Notes: a model not told the origin generated them from the letters alone. DNA of 64,000 bases from Guadua angustifolia (GCA_036346375.1 CM070517.1:46906200-46970199); one strand, 5' to 3'. Shown: positions 10,901-22,029, numbered from the stretch's first letter. Translations and numbers: made by a program.

Positions 10901-13900
10901 TGTAAGTTCAACCTTCATTAATTATGGTTTTGGTGTTAATGACAAATCTAATCTTGTGTTAATGACAAATCCAATATTGAGTTAATCCCCTAATGCGATA
11001 TTGTTATTAATGACAAATCTTATATCGAGACTAACATGTTTATTTAGAATATCTTTTGATTAGTCTCATCGCATTGAAAAATGGAAAACCCAAGGTATGT
11101 TTGCATATTCATCTTAATATTAGTTGCATACTTTGGAGTCAAGTTAAAATATGAATGTCCCCGTTATATTAACCACAAAACGTGCATCATGTTCCCAATC
11201 CATATATTACATGGATGCACACACTTAGGGGGAGTTCGTGGTTTAACTTGATAGTTTCATTGTATTGATCTATTCGTTATTGACACATAAAAGGATCAAG
11301 ACAAAGAAACTAAATCCTGAGTATATATTTGAATTGCCTAGTTATAAGTATACTCATGGTGATATAGGATATACTCAATACGATCAATTTGAATATGTGC
11401 ATATTATCTCCAAGTAAATCACATTGATGCACATATACATGTGGAGTTTATTCTATAGTTGATGATTTAGAGTAATGATCATTTCCATACAATTTACATA
11501 AAATGGATCATTACTTTTCATCAACATGAGTATATGAAAACTTGTGTAGTTGATATATACTCATATCAATTTAAATGATAATTTAAATTGAGTTCATTTG
11601 TCTTATTAATCATTAAAGAACACTTCATCATGTGTTGATGGTGTTCTGTAATTAATTAAGGACAAATGAATAGTTCTTAAGTATAATAAAGCATGAGTTG
11701 CGTTATTGTACTTAAGACACAATTAAATCATTTCAATTGATTTAGGTTGTGCTCAATTGATCTAAAGGCATCCATTATGTGTTAATGGAGTGCAAGAGAT
11801 AATTGAGACAACCATGCAACTTGGACTAACAAGCTTTATGAGTTATGTTTGAGTTAGGTCCAAAGATGAATGAGATGATGAGAACGGGACAATGACGGCA
11901 TCATGAGTTGATGGGCGTCAAGAATGGATCCCGAAGATAAAGTCGAGTGATGATCCCGGGGGAATATCAAAGTGAAGATCATAAAGACCCCAAAGGGGAT
12001 TGCTTGAGCTTGGCCAAGGTATAATTAGATAGGCTAAGGACTTTTGTAGTCTTTGAGTCTAAGGTTTTAATCGCCGTGCTATTAAGAGGGTTGTCTCTTT
12101 TGCTTGAGCTTCATCATGTGTTGGTGATCTCATTCGCGTTCACTCAAGCTCAACCATTTGGATTTGGTTTTTGCATATGGGTTAACCATTTGGCATGTGT
12201 TGCGAATGGGTTAAACTTATGCTTGGTTGCATTTGGTTTTCGCATAATGCTTTGATTTGCATGTGTTGCAAATAGGATAAGCTGGTGCGTTGGCTTTTGC
12301 GTGAAGTTCACTTTTGCATGTGTTGCATTAGTTGACGCTTCACGTTTTGGTTCGCAAAACATCTTTCTTAAAACCGCGTGGTTGCTTGGAGCTAAGTTTT
12401 GCATGTGTTGCAAAAGGAGAGAGCTCAAGCATGATTTTATGTTGTGTGTTTGTATGGAGCTAGAGGCTTGCATGTGTTGCGAGTAGAGAGCTCATCGGTT
12501 GAATTGGTTTTGGTGTTTAGTTGAAGTTTGGTTTTGGTGTTGCATGGAACTAGAGAATTGCATGTGTTGCAATTAGAGAGTTCATGCACCTTGATTTGAT
12601 GTTGCTTGGAGCTAGACTTTTACATGTGTTGCAAAGAGTAGTGCTCAAGCATGAAATGTGTTTATTGCGTTATTTGCAAGTTCGTTGTCTGCGAATAAAG
12701 CGAGGTTTATGAGTCAGAATTCGAGAGCATGTGAGTGGGGCTTGCAGCGGGTGTTGGCAAGTTGACCGGTCTTGTGTTGACCTTCACATGGCTAGGGAAT
12801 TAATCTCATAAACTCGAGTTTGATTAAGCTTAATACGATTTGCAAATAGATCTTGAGTTGATTGCGAAATGTGTTTTTGCAATTTGGTTGAGATTCTTTG
12901 AGCATGAGCTAAGTTGGTGCAAATGTGTTTTGCATAAGTATATGATCATATGTTGATCATCTAATGGCTCAAAGAATGGCATTTCGTTTTTGGAGAAATG
13001 ATTTTAGTGTGAAAAATCTTGTCTTCTCTGTGGGGGTGCCACCGGTGGTGGTAGTCCGATTACTATGGGTGGGTGGTAGCACCGCCTCTGGCAGGTGTGA
13101 AATTTCGAGAGGGGTGTTCTTGTGCCTCGGGGTGGTGCTACTGGCCATGGTGGTCGATGCTCTGGGAGGAAGCGTAACACCGAACCCCAGTGTGATTTTT
13201 CCAGAGGGTGTGTTTTGTGGTTTGTTGAGGTCCGTGCTCTGGGCTTATGGCCGTGCTACTCGAGCGAGCGTAGCTACCGCTCCTAGTTGGTCGGTGCTAC
13301 ACGATTTTCTGGTAACTGCTAGTTTTGTAGCCGTTGGCCCGTCAGGCCGGTGCTCTAGGTTATAGTAGGGCGGTAACCGGGTTTCTGTGGGTTTGCCCAT
13401 TTCGACCCCCAACGGCTAGTTTTGGCTTGGAGGCTATAAAAGGAGGCCTTGGGGTGTTGGGGCAAAGTTCTTGGAGTTATTGTGAGTGTGTGGGAGTTGT
13501 GTGCATGTGTTGCCCTTCTCCATTTGCTTCTTGAGCTTAAGTGTGAGCACTAATTGCATGTGTTGCAATTAGTGAGTGGTTTGAAGGCTCTTGTGCATGT
13601 GTTGCACTTGAGTGAGGTCCTTGTGCATGTGTTGCACTTGGTGATCACCGTGGGCGCATTCGTTGTGCCGGTGAGGTTCAAGCGAAGGAGCGCTTATTTC
13701 TCTTGGAGGTTGCCGACTCCTAGGCAGCGTGGGCGTCGTCGCGAGGAGCTCTCAAGGGTGTGAGAAGCCCCGCAAGTTTGTGAAGGTTCGGGTTGAGCCT
13801 CTGGCATAGCGTGAAAACCACGACTAGTGGAAAGAGGCGGTGCTCGGCGGGAGCCGGTCCAAGTGTGGGCTTGCCTCAACGTGGACTAGGGAGACCGCAA

Positions 13901-14238
13901 GTCTCCGAACACCACGGAAAAACATCGGTTGTCTCTTGTCTCTTTACATTCAAGTATTTACTTTTTGCATATTTATCAATTGCTTGAATGTATTAGAATT
14001 GCTTAGTATTAATTAGTTGTTCAATATAGCAATTCTTGTGTAGAGACATAATTTAGTTAAGTGCACTAGTGAGCCTAGTAGATTTAGGCTTTATATTGTC
14101 AAAACCTATTTATCGCTTCCGCAAATATCTTTGATTAGGTTTTGACTTAGGGGTGTATTAGAGCGAATTGTTTAGTGAGCGATCGAATTTCATAAAGCGC
14201 CTATTCACCCCCCCTCTAGGCGCATCCTCGACCCTACA
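10901..14238 (+). repeat. Solo LTR of SIRE-type family X (plus orientation)
   Basis: Starts TGTAAGTTCAACCTTCATTA at 10901 and ends CTCGACCCTACA at 14238 (3338 bp). The target duplication GGCGG is perfect (10896-10900 and 14239-14243). The paralogous sequence at about 15213-15230 has the uninterrupted site. Typical SIRE/Maximus LTR features are present: an ATTATGGTTTTGGTGTTAAT motif near the start, a TATAAAAGGAGGC promoter-like box at about 13435, 'CCTCAACGTGGACTAGGGAG' at about 13875 and CCTATTCACCCCCCCTCTAG before the end. No internal region is left. It lies head to head with the minus copy 877 bp away. Confidence 0.9.
11636..13637. repeat. Array of TGTGT-loop mini-palindromes in LTR family X
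   Basis: Same motif family as 8387-9538, read on the other strand: CATCA-TGTGT-TGATG (11636-11650), TCCATTA-TGTGT-TAATGGA (11771-11789), ATTTGCA-TGTGT-TGCAAAT (12255-12273), TTTTGCA-TGTGT-TGCAAAA (12397-12415), AATTGCA-TGTGT-TGCAATT (12556-12574), ATGATCA-TATGT-TGATCAT (12942-12960), CTAATTGCA-TGTGT-TGCAATTAG (13550-13572) and GTGCA-TGTGT-TGCAC (13593-13607, 13623-13637). Additional imperfect members occur near 12113, 12194, 12314, 12467 and 12620. Confidence 0.85.
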
Positions 14239-14470
14239 GGCGGGCTAGTATTTGTAGCGGCCATCGACGGCGGCGTGGTTGGTGAGCGGCGCGATGGCGT
14301 GCGCGAACCGAGCAAGCTAGCTCGGGGATCGAACACCACGCGCGCATGCACGCGGGTGCGATGTCGACGATGACGTCGACGCCGCGCCCGCTGAATGCAT
14401 GCATGCTTTCGCCCGTGAGCGGGAGATCGGTGCATGATCAAACACCACTCAGAACACCACATCATCTTGC
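14239..14470. other. GC-rich gene-like fragment, copy A right part
   Basis: Continues copy A after the solo LTR. GGCGGGCTAGTATTTGTAGC through GGTGCATGATCAAACACC matches 15223-15427 almost base for base at the left, with small indels. It contains repeated CATGCATGCATGC runs. The minus-strand frame (RRRHRRHRTR, DPRASLLGSRTPSRRSP) is similar in both copies, which may mean it once coded on that strand, but no family is recognised. Confidence 0.5.
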
Positions 14471-14552
14471 GGTTCCAATCGGCATCACTGCCGGGTATTG
14501 GAACCGGCAGTATGTAATCGGCAGTGATAATCAGACTATCAATTGTGTAGTG
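14471..14552 (+). mobile_element. CACTA-like transposon terminus (fragment)
   Basis: Contains the inverted pair ATCACTGCCGGGTATTGGAA / CCGGCAGT...ATCGGCAGTGATAA and then ...ATTGTGTAGTG at 14552. Subterminal ACCGGCAGTGAT repeats followed by GTAGTG are typical of grass CACTA (En/Spm) ends. The opposite end (CACTAC...) could not be placed. A related ATTGCCGGTTCGATTCCGAA / CCGGCAGT pair lies at 15834-15860. Confidence 0.5.
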
Positions 14553-14762
14553 CTTAAATTTAAGTGCTATATAACAAGAAAACACTAGCTAAGAAGAACC
14601 TTAGACACTAATATATAATAGTGAGACAAATAGAGGCGGTTCTTGACATGAGTAGGTAAATCACGAGGTTGTCGGTCCATTTATTCATGCGGCAACCTTG
14701 ACATATGCATCGTTGCATTACATTGTGCATGATGGAGCCAAAGTCACGCAGGACAAGGTAGC
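14553..14762. other. Spacer, no gene seen
   Basis: AT-rich spacer between the CACTA-like end and fragment copy B. Nothing recognisable. Confidence 0.4.
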
Positions 14763-15430
14763 ATATATATGTATATATGCACACACGCAGAGCCACGCAG
14801 CGACGAGAGCGGCGTCGCGAGCTAGCTAACTATGCTTAGGTGCGGTAGCGGCATGGGGAGGCGGCGAGGCAGAGCGCGCGTTAAATTGCGGATGTAAGCC
14901 GCCAGTAGTTGGGGCTTTACGTACCAAGACAGCACCCTAACTGCGCCGCCATTGCCTTTCAAGACTGCGCGCAGACCGCCCACCGAACAACACCCGCCGC
15001 GCCGCAGCGTCGGCAGCACGGGGTTGCCGCCGCCCGCGCCGCCTCGACGGCCCGATAAGCGCCATCGCCACGAGCGAACGCGAGGCGAAACAGCGGCCGC
15101 CGAGCGGCAGCGACCTCATCGATCTCGCGTCCGGTGGTTCTTGTCCACTACTACTCCTATGTCAGGCGAAGGTGCGTCGTGTGTTTGTAATGGATGCGGA
15201 TGTACGCTGTGGATGCGGGGCGGGCTGGTATTTGTAGCGGCCATCGACGGTGGCGTGGTTGGTGAGAGGCGCGATGGCGTGCGCGAACCGAGCAAGCTAG
15301 CTCGGGGATCGAACACCATCTTGCGCATGCAGCGAGTGCGATGTCGACGATGGCGTCGCCGCGGCGCTTCGCCGGATGCATGCATGCTCGCGCCGGCGGA
15401 ACGGGGAGATCGGTGCATGATCAAACACCT
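14763..15430. other. GC-rich gene-like fragment, copy B (intact empty site)
   Basis: Colinear with copy A (10423-10900 plus 14239-14470) but without the solo LTR: TGTGGATGCGGGGCGGGCTGG at about 15208-15228 is the uninterrupted target. The duplication must predate the LTR insertion. No convincing ORF: frames differ between copies through small indels. Confidence 0.65.
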
Positions 15431-15917
15431 CTTATAAATCCAAAAATCGCTTGATAAAATTAAAAAATATATTTATTTGCAACTGAACCAACCTACGCAC
15501 GATCGCGCGTCGCAAGTCACAAGTCACGCGATTTTCATGCGAAATCTGCAGCGTCGTCGCGGTTGCTAGGATTCGAGCTCAGACCTCTGACCGGCGTAAA
15601 CACTCTTTACCATCTCACCTAACACACACTTCTCAACTAGTATAAGATATTTGTTCCTTTTATCCCTTCACATCCGAAAGTTTCAACGATTATTTGGGCA
15701 TTCAAATGACTTCAAATAAAAAAGTTGTCAACTACAAAGTTGTAGATCTCATCGAGAGCTACACTTTTGATATAAATTTTATCTTCATCCGACTCCATAT
15801 GCAAAAGTTATGATTTTTTCAAAAAATAGAATCATTGCCGGTTCGATTCCGAACCGGCAGTACTCTAATATATGCTCTCAATCGCACGCTCACACGCTGC
15901 CACTGCATGCGCCACCT
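15431..15917. other. CACTA-like non-coding sequence
   Basis: Holds the stretch AAAGTTGTCAACTACAAAGT and ACTCCATATGCAAAAGTTAT (about 15720-15815) and then a GCCGGTT / AACCGGC inverted pair (15834-15860). Both are characteristic of internal and subterminal parts of grass CACTA elements. No ORF. Extent uncertain. Confidence 0.4.
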
Positions 15918-15925
15918 AGCTCGAC

Positions 15926-18366
15926 TAGGGGTGCAATCGGCTCGGATTCGGTCGGATATCGCTCTTACCATATCCTAAACCATATTTTTTATCGGATTCG
16001 GATAGTACCGGATACGAATACGGCGCGGATAATATCGGTGGCGGTTCAATCGAATCTGAGCGAATCGTTCTGATATCGAATATTTTTGTCGATAGTGTGT
16101 GAAAACAGATACCTCATAAAGCACACATATAGTACTGATTAACCAACCATATGAATTCAACATATAATAAGATTATCGCAGTCTAATAAATCATTTTATC
16201 GAATAGTCCAACAAAGTTACAAAAGTACACTAAATTTGAACGGTATACATTTTACTCAATTAGCTATTTTTGGCTACTTGATATTTTACTGTTAGCTATG
16301 CAGGGTATCAAAGTATGTAATGAATTATGGGACAAAGTATAGATAGAACAAAGAGTAACCAAGAAAATATACAATGTAATCCATGCACCAGTACACAAGC
16401 ACCTTCGTTTCTCCATTTGGGGTAGGATAATTCATGCATCATTACACAAGCATTGTCATTTATACACCATCACAACTGAAAAATTCCTCATGTAAATGAA
16501 AACATGCCACAATGTTTCAGAGCAAGCAACACGCTCAATATGCCAAGCATCAGGTGCAAGCACAAATTACTCCATGTATATGGCATACATCACATTTATC
16601 AACGGATCATTCTTAAACCATTCTGCCACAGGATAAGGCCAAAGACAATAATTATTTTCACCTGATATCTGAGCAATAATCGATAATGGTATTAAAAAAG
16701 AGGAGCATCATGCCGCCCCAAAACATCCTGCAGCATAAGAGTACTCCACGCTGCGAACTAGAGCATCATGCCGCCCGAACATCCTCTTTTGCCGAACTAT
16801 ACACTACCTGTAATAGTCATTTGGGCATACTCTTATTAGTCTTACTAAATATACACATAAATGATAATAACAAAAATATAAATAAATGATAATACCAAAA
16901 AGACAACAAGAAACAAAATATAGAATTTACATAATGTAAATTCAAATATGGGCATATTACTTATCGGTCTTACTCAAGCATTCAGATTTAGTGACATGGA
17001 CCATTAACAATCTTCGAAAGAAAAGGACAATTTCGACTTACATATTTTCATTTGTTTAAAACAACATATATTCATGGTTCTACAATAGCGTTACGTAAGC
17101 ATAAAATAGACTCTAGCAAGCATCTGAATCAACAACCCCGCAACTAGGAAAAATCATACAAAACCGTCCAAAGTTCAACTTCACACCACACAACCAACGG
17201 CTAGTACAGATCTGACAAAAGCTAAGCAGATCTGAAATTAACAAACTGCAGCAGAGCAAGACTAGGAAATTTAGAAGACGACGTTGAAGCCACCATCCAT
17301 CAACCCACGAAGTTCTATCATAATAGCGAGATCAAGCCCGGTGTATTGCTTGCTCCAACCTCGCATATTACGAAAGACTTGATCTTTAAGATTCAAAGCA
17401 ACACTTGCTAGATATTGAAAACCTAAAGATCTCACCCGTTTGTTTACGGTCATTGGCCCAATCACAACCAGTTGTTTACGAAGGCAATCTCACTATGGCT
17501 TAAAGCAAAGAGGATGCTATTAGCAAATCAATCAAATGAAGAAAAAAACCATGAAGAACTACCTAAAATAATCTTACCAAAACTACAGAAAGATCGGCAC
17601 ATGTTTTTTACATGGATTAGATCGAGAACAAGCTTGACATATTTCCTCTAGAAAAAAAGAAACATAACAATCTACAAAATCATCAAAGCCAAAACAAATA
17701 TCTTGAGATTTAAAAAGGAGACGAGCTGGATCCAGAGGGAGCGGACGTCGAGGGCCGGAGGGGAGAAATAGAGGGCGGCGCCGAGAGATGGAGCAGCCGA
17801 GCGGCGCCGAGAGAGCGAAGGATAGCGGGAGGGTGCAGTGACGGGCCGAGGCGGCGGTCGGGGCTCAAGCGAGGTGGGCGGAGAAGCCGAGGCTCGGGTG
17901 GAGGAAGCTGAGGGCTCACCAGCAAGGGCTCAAAGTGAGCCGGCGAGGGCACCAGAGGCCGAGATTGGCCGAGGCGGCCTCGGCGGTGGTGGCGGGAGGC
18001 TGGCCAGGCGGCGGCGTGAGGCCCGGGCGGCGGCAGGGTGGCGACAGGAGGCTTGGCCGCCTGGGCGCTCGGGTGGGACTCTGGGAGTCAGGAGAGGTGA
18101 GCTAGGGTTAGTGGTTACTGGAATACCGATTAATGGCTAAGTTACGGTCGGATATCCGAATAATGGTAACCGGATATATCCGAGAAAATATTCGAAATAT
18201 ACCGATCCGACGGATAGCAATCTCCCGAATCCGAAACCGAATCCGAAATAAAATATCCGAAACCGAATCCGAATTTGAAAAATATCCGAAAAAATTATCC
18301 GAATCCGATCCGAACACATCCGGTCGGTCGGTCGGTCGGAAAATATCCGATCCGATTGCACCCCTA
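15926..18366. mobile_element. Non-autonomous hAT element with perfect 8-bp target duplication
   Basis: Terminal inverted repeats are TAGGGGTGCAATCGG (15926-15940) and CCGATTGCACCCCTA (18352-18366). The target duplication AGCTCGAC is perfect at 15918-15925 and 18367-18374, and 8 bp is the hAT signature. Subterminal regions carry dense ATCCGA/TCGGAT repeats (15940-16080 and 18150-18350), as hAT ends do. The 2.4-kb interior holds no transposase: only short frames, for example 17465-17271 on the minus strand and a GC-rich Gly/Arg/Glu frame at 17838-18140, neither recognised. It would need an autonomous hAT partner to move. Confidence 0.9.
17700..18110. other. GC-rich insert inside the hAT element
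   Basis: A sharp rise in G content compared with the AT-rich remainder of the element. The minus strand is Pro/Ser/Leu-rich (17952-17710), with sequence resembling a plant gene 5' region. It could be captured host DNA. No family was recognised and no start or splice structure is convincing. Confidence 0.35.
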
Positions 18367-18374
18367 AGCTCGAC

Positions 18375-19385
18375 CCATGCATCACCGTGACTACTGCCTC
18401 CGGCGACGTGACAACTAACTGAAAACACCATAGTCTGTGGAGGAAGTAGGGGGCCGGGGCAGGGGCCCGGGTGTGCAGTAGCCGCATTGGCGAACCGGCT
18501 CTCTGCCTTTGTCGGAGCACGATGTGAGGCGCCGGCCATTCCGTCGATTTTCTTTGGGCGGCGGTGGCCACACCGAGTAGAGGTGGGCACGATCCGAAGC
18601 AAAAGTCTGCCCGGTTTGAGGAGGGTTGTGTCGTGCTGAGTCTGAGAACCGGATCGATATGATGGACAGCATATAGTCTGACATAACACTGTAGCACCGA
18701 CCGTGCTAGGCCCGATAACTTAGGGCATGAGAAAAAGCTCAGCATGAAACTTACCGACCCACAGAGCATGAGGCCATGGATGTATACCCAGTAGTATGGA
18801 TGCCACCCCCGCTGTCGATGCCTGAGAGAGATGGGCAAGCGGGGAGAGAGAGCTGAGAGAGATTGAGAGACGGTGTAAGAAGATATCTCTCAATTCTCTC
18901 TCAATCTCTCCCTCTCTCGTCTGTCTCTTTCAATATCTCTCGCTTGTCTCTCTCACTCTCTTTTGCGCCTATTGCCCCCTCTTTCGCCCGTGTTTAGCAC
19001 ATCCCCTCGCTCTGTAACTGTTCAAGAATAAATAAATTTTAGTTCTTTTTTCATAATATTTGTATCCACTGCCTCAAATTCATGCGTCTCTGGCTCCTTT
19101 CCTCTCGTTGCAATAGTGCAAATGGATCAGACCTAGGCCAACACGGCACGAAGTGCAAATGGGCCGTGCTTGGGCTCACCGAAGAAACAAAGCTGGAAGA
19201 CGCCACGCCCGTCATTACATTACGGTTGATGCAGTTCGAGACTTGGTATAGACTTGGTTGTGCGAGAGCTTTGATTAATCCAACAATCTCCCTCTAATAT
19301 AAACTTGGTTGTGCGAGATCTTTGACACAACTCTAACTTGTTCAGGTAGTGGGTCTCAACTATGATTTACTCAATATTTACTCGA
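18375..19385. other. Non-coding region with CT/GA-rich tract
   Basis: No gene. 18835-18965 is a purine/pyrimidine low-complexity tract (GAGAGA then CTCTCT runs), itself able to pair as an imperfect inverted repeat. GTGGGCACG (18586) and GGGCCGTGCTTGGGC (19162-19176) resemble a worn hAT-type MITE, but the ends could not be matched. Confidence 0.4.
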
Positions 19386-19604
19386 TACAGGACGGCGAAC
19401 ACATCTTCTCAATGTCACAGGCTCATTTTCGATGGATATGACTCAGGACTACGAACATATCTCCTCAACGTTCTGGACATATCTTCCACAAACTCAACTT
19501 AGGATGATGAACACATTTTTCAATGACCCAGATCACTTATCTACCAACGGAATCTACTTAGGACGGCGAACACATCTCTTTAACGTCCCGGACTCCTCTT
19601 AGTG
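19386..19604 (+). repeat. Degenerate tandem repeat, about 57-bp unit, four copies
   Basis: Four units begin AGGACGGCGAACACATCT (about 19390), AGGACTACGAACATATCT (about 19446), AGGATGATGAACACATTT (about 19502) and AGGACGGCGAACACATCT (about 19560), each followed by TCAACGT(C/T)C.GG-like sequence. Units have drifted, but the A-GGA-C-G-GAACA core and spacing are kept. No coding frame runs through them. Confidence 0.7.
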
Positions 19605-20339
19605 CATGCAGTGTTTTCCTCTTGATCTTCTCATGCACCATGATATCTTTTGATGCACACAACATCTCTAAAGGAACTCACACACATTTACCTTGTGGAC
19701 ACAACTCACATACAGTATCTCATAGAAACAACTAGCACGAGAACGTGTAGCTTTAACAGCCTTTTTGACGAGACACACAAATGGCTGCCAATATCACCTT
19801 GTCACATCGGTTGTCGACGATGCTCATCAATAGCGGGTATAAGGAAGACACACCTATTTCACCCTTCGTTGCTATATCTTCGATGTCGCCTTTTCGTCAC
19901 CAGTAACATGGCTTGCTAGTGATTTTAGTCTTGACGACCTCAGCTCCTTTTGCAATAATGGCCTCCACGCCATCGTTTTCACTTCTTTGCCGTTGATGAG
20001 ACAACTTATTATACAACATCTCCTCACGCCGATTCTCCCCGCTCATGACACAACTTTGACAGTGTGAAGACTTGGACGAGAGCTTTACACACGCGAGCAC
20101 TTGGACACATTCTCACTGGTACTCACGCACATATGAGACAGTAACACAATGATCTAAATACAAAAATGCATGTATACCACACATTGTGTACAATGCGTAC
20201 CTCGACAACGACTCAGGATGAAGGTGGGATTGAATCGGAACACAAAGACTTGCCACACATCTTTGCTAAAGTTCTGGCGGGTTAATGTGGCAGTCTACCA
20301 AAAGGGGGAAAGAGAGAAAGGAGAGAAAGACACATTCGT
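19605..20339. other. Non-coding region, nothing recognised
   Basis: Short frames on both strands only, with scattered ACACAT-rich sequence. Its right part may belong to the LTR that ends at 20583, but no start could be fixed. Confidence 0.3.
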
Positions 20340-20583
20340 GCCAAGCACCCTATAAACGCTCAAGCAGTAGTAAAGCCACTAGACGTAGGGTTGTTATCTC
20401 CTTCGTGAGAGGCCCGAACCAAGATAAAAATCTCTTGTCTATTGTACCTTTTGAGCTTCCGACCATTCATCCCCCTAGCTCGGCAATTCTTCGGACGCCA
20501 ATACCTTCGCGGAAAAGGGGCCCTGGTTGATCCCTCATTCAACAAGTAAACTCGACGGGGGATCCGTTTCCCAAACGTCGACA
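20340..20583 (+). repeat. 3' end fragment of a Tat-like gypsy LTR
   Basis: The reverse complement of this stretch matches the start of 46435-46650 (GTTTGGGAAACG, TTGAATGAGGGATCAA, GGTTCGGGCCTCTCAC, AACCCTACGTC). It ends CCAAACGTCGACA at 20583, the LTR 3' end in + orientation. No primer-binding site follows: a copia LTR fragment abuts it directly. Confidence 0.7.
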
Positions 20584-20903
20584 ATACTAATCAAATCCTC
20601 AAAAGGTGTTTCATAAACGGTTCAGTCCAATAGTATGTACACTTACATGTATTCATATGATTGAATTGTATCATATATTCATAATCCGTAAAATATGATT
20701 TTTAAACAATTCATGTGTTTTTTTGAATAAATACTATTGGTGTTAAAAGGGATAATTTATAATAATATCATAATTAACTTACAGAGTTTCACAATCAAGT
20801 CACATACTTGATGATATATAATATGATATTATTAAAGGAACAACATAACTATAAATACAAGGTAATCATCTTCATGATTGATCTCTTGGGCATATTTCCA
20901 ACA
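20584..20903 (-). repeat. Truncated BARE/Angela-like copia LTR
   Basis: On the minus strand it begins TGTTGGAAATATGCCC at 20903, the canonical start of BARE/Angela LTRs, and continues about 320 bp (GATGATTACC, TTGTGAAACTCTG) before breaking at the gypsy LTR end at 20583. A full LTR of this type is about 1.5 kb, so this is a fragment. Confidence 0.7.
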
Positions 20904-21929
20904 TTACTGAGCTGTTCCCATAGGGTGACTCGAGAGACAACTCCATAGGGCTACTTGAGAGCCCCCAACCATCGTGCTCCTCCCCTCACCGCCGTCGCTG
21001 GTGGCCGATGACGGGTCCTTTCATAGCATCCTCTCATCTCTAGATCTACACGCCTCAGCAGTAGCTAGAGAAGCCGCTGTGGTGGACCCACAGGCACGTA
21101 GCCACAGGCGTGACTTCTTGCTCGGTATTGAGCAAAGCACAGTCATGCAAGGTGCTCGCCCACGGTTGCTTTATGGGCGCAGCGGAGGCAATGGGACCCA
21201 AACAACAATTCAATCCGGCTATGAGATCTAGTTGAAATCCGGAGCAGGTGGATCGATCACAAGTGTCTCTCAAGAGTTCTCGAGGCAGACGATGGGGAGC
21301 CATAGCGGACGACGACTTGAGTCAGCGCGGGCGAGATGGCTCGATGGTTGGAGCGAGGCAAGCCTCGCTGGGTGGAGGCGGCGCGTAGACTACGGCATCA
21401 TAGGCCAAGGTGATTTGGAGTCAGCTAGAAAAAGTCGAAGCTCGGTCGGAGAGGATCATTGAGGTGTGGACAGTCGAAGTGCCGAGATTAGCGTCAAAAG
21501 CCAAGAAGGCGACGTGGGCTTGCGTTGAAGACGAACATGAATAGCGGGGGTCAGCCGAGGCGACTAGTAAGGCCTAGGAGGAGGCTATGCTCCGAAATGA
21601 CGATGCGGGTTGCGGTCCTTGGACCGGCTGAAGTCGGAGTCGTGATGCGACTGCCAAAGGTGACAGGCAACGAGGCTAGGCCAAGGATTGAGGGTCATGT
21701 TTTTGTCATCACTCCACAAGGTATTTGTCTAGCTGTTGTATGTGGTGTCCAGGAGGAGTTTACAGGTTTAAGGGGCATTTTCTAATATTAGTGTCTCCCC
21801 TGTTGTGGCTGAAGATCGGTATCTACATATTTAATTCTTTAAAGACTACTTTTATATTATCTTTTTCTGTTGTAAATAGCAGAGCACCTGCCCTTGGTTT
21901 TTTTTTAAAAAATATCCTCGTACTAATCT
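20904..21929. other. Non-coding region before the gap
   Basis: Moderately GC-rich, with several unrelated short frames (for example 20974-21231 and 21525-21785 on the + strand). None has a recognisable domain or consistent codon structure. The end (21780-21929) turns AT-rich with poly-T before the N run. Confidence 0.35.
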
Positions 21930-22029
21930 NNNNNNNNNNNNNNNNNNNNNNNNNNNNNNNNNNNNNNNNNNNNNNNNNNNNNNNNNNNNNNNNNNNNNNN
22001 NNNNNNNNNNNNNNNNNNNNNNNNNNNNN
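21930..22029. other. Assembly gap (100 N)
   Basis: Exactly 100 N, the customary placeholder for a gap of unknown size. It removes the left edge of the LTR that follows, so length and neighbours here are unreliable. Confidence 1.

Noticed and set aside
10500..10905. Arg/Pro-rich frames on both strands suggesting a GC-rich gene
   Set aside because: The paralogue at 14763-15230 has indels that change frame, and no domain is recognised; composition alone keeps the frames open.
18581..19178. Possible hAT MITE with GTGGGCACG / CGTGCTTGGGC tips
   Set aside because: Tips match over too few bases and no 8-bp duplication could be placed.
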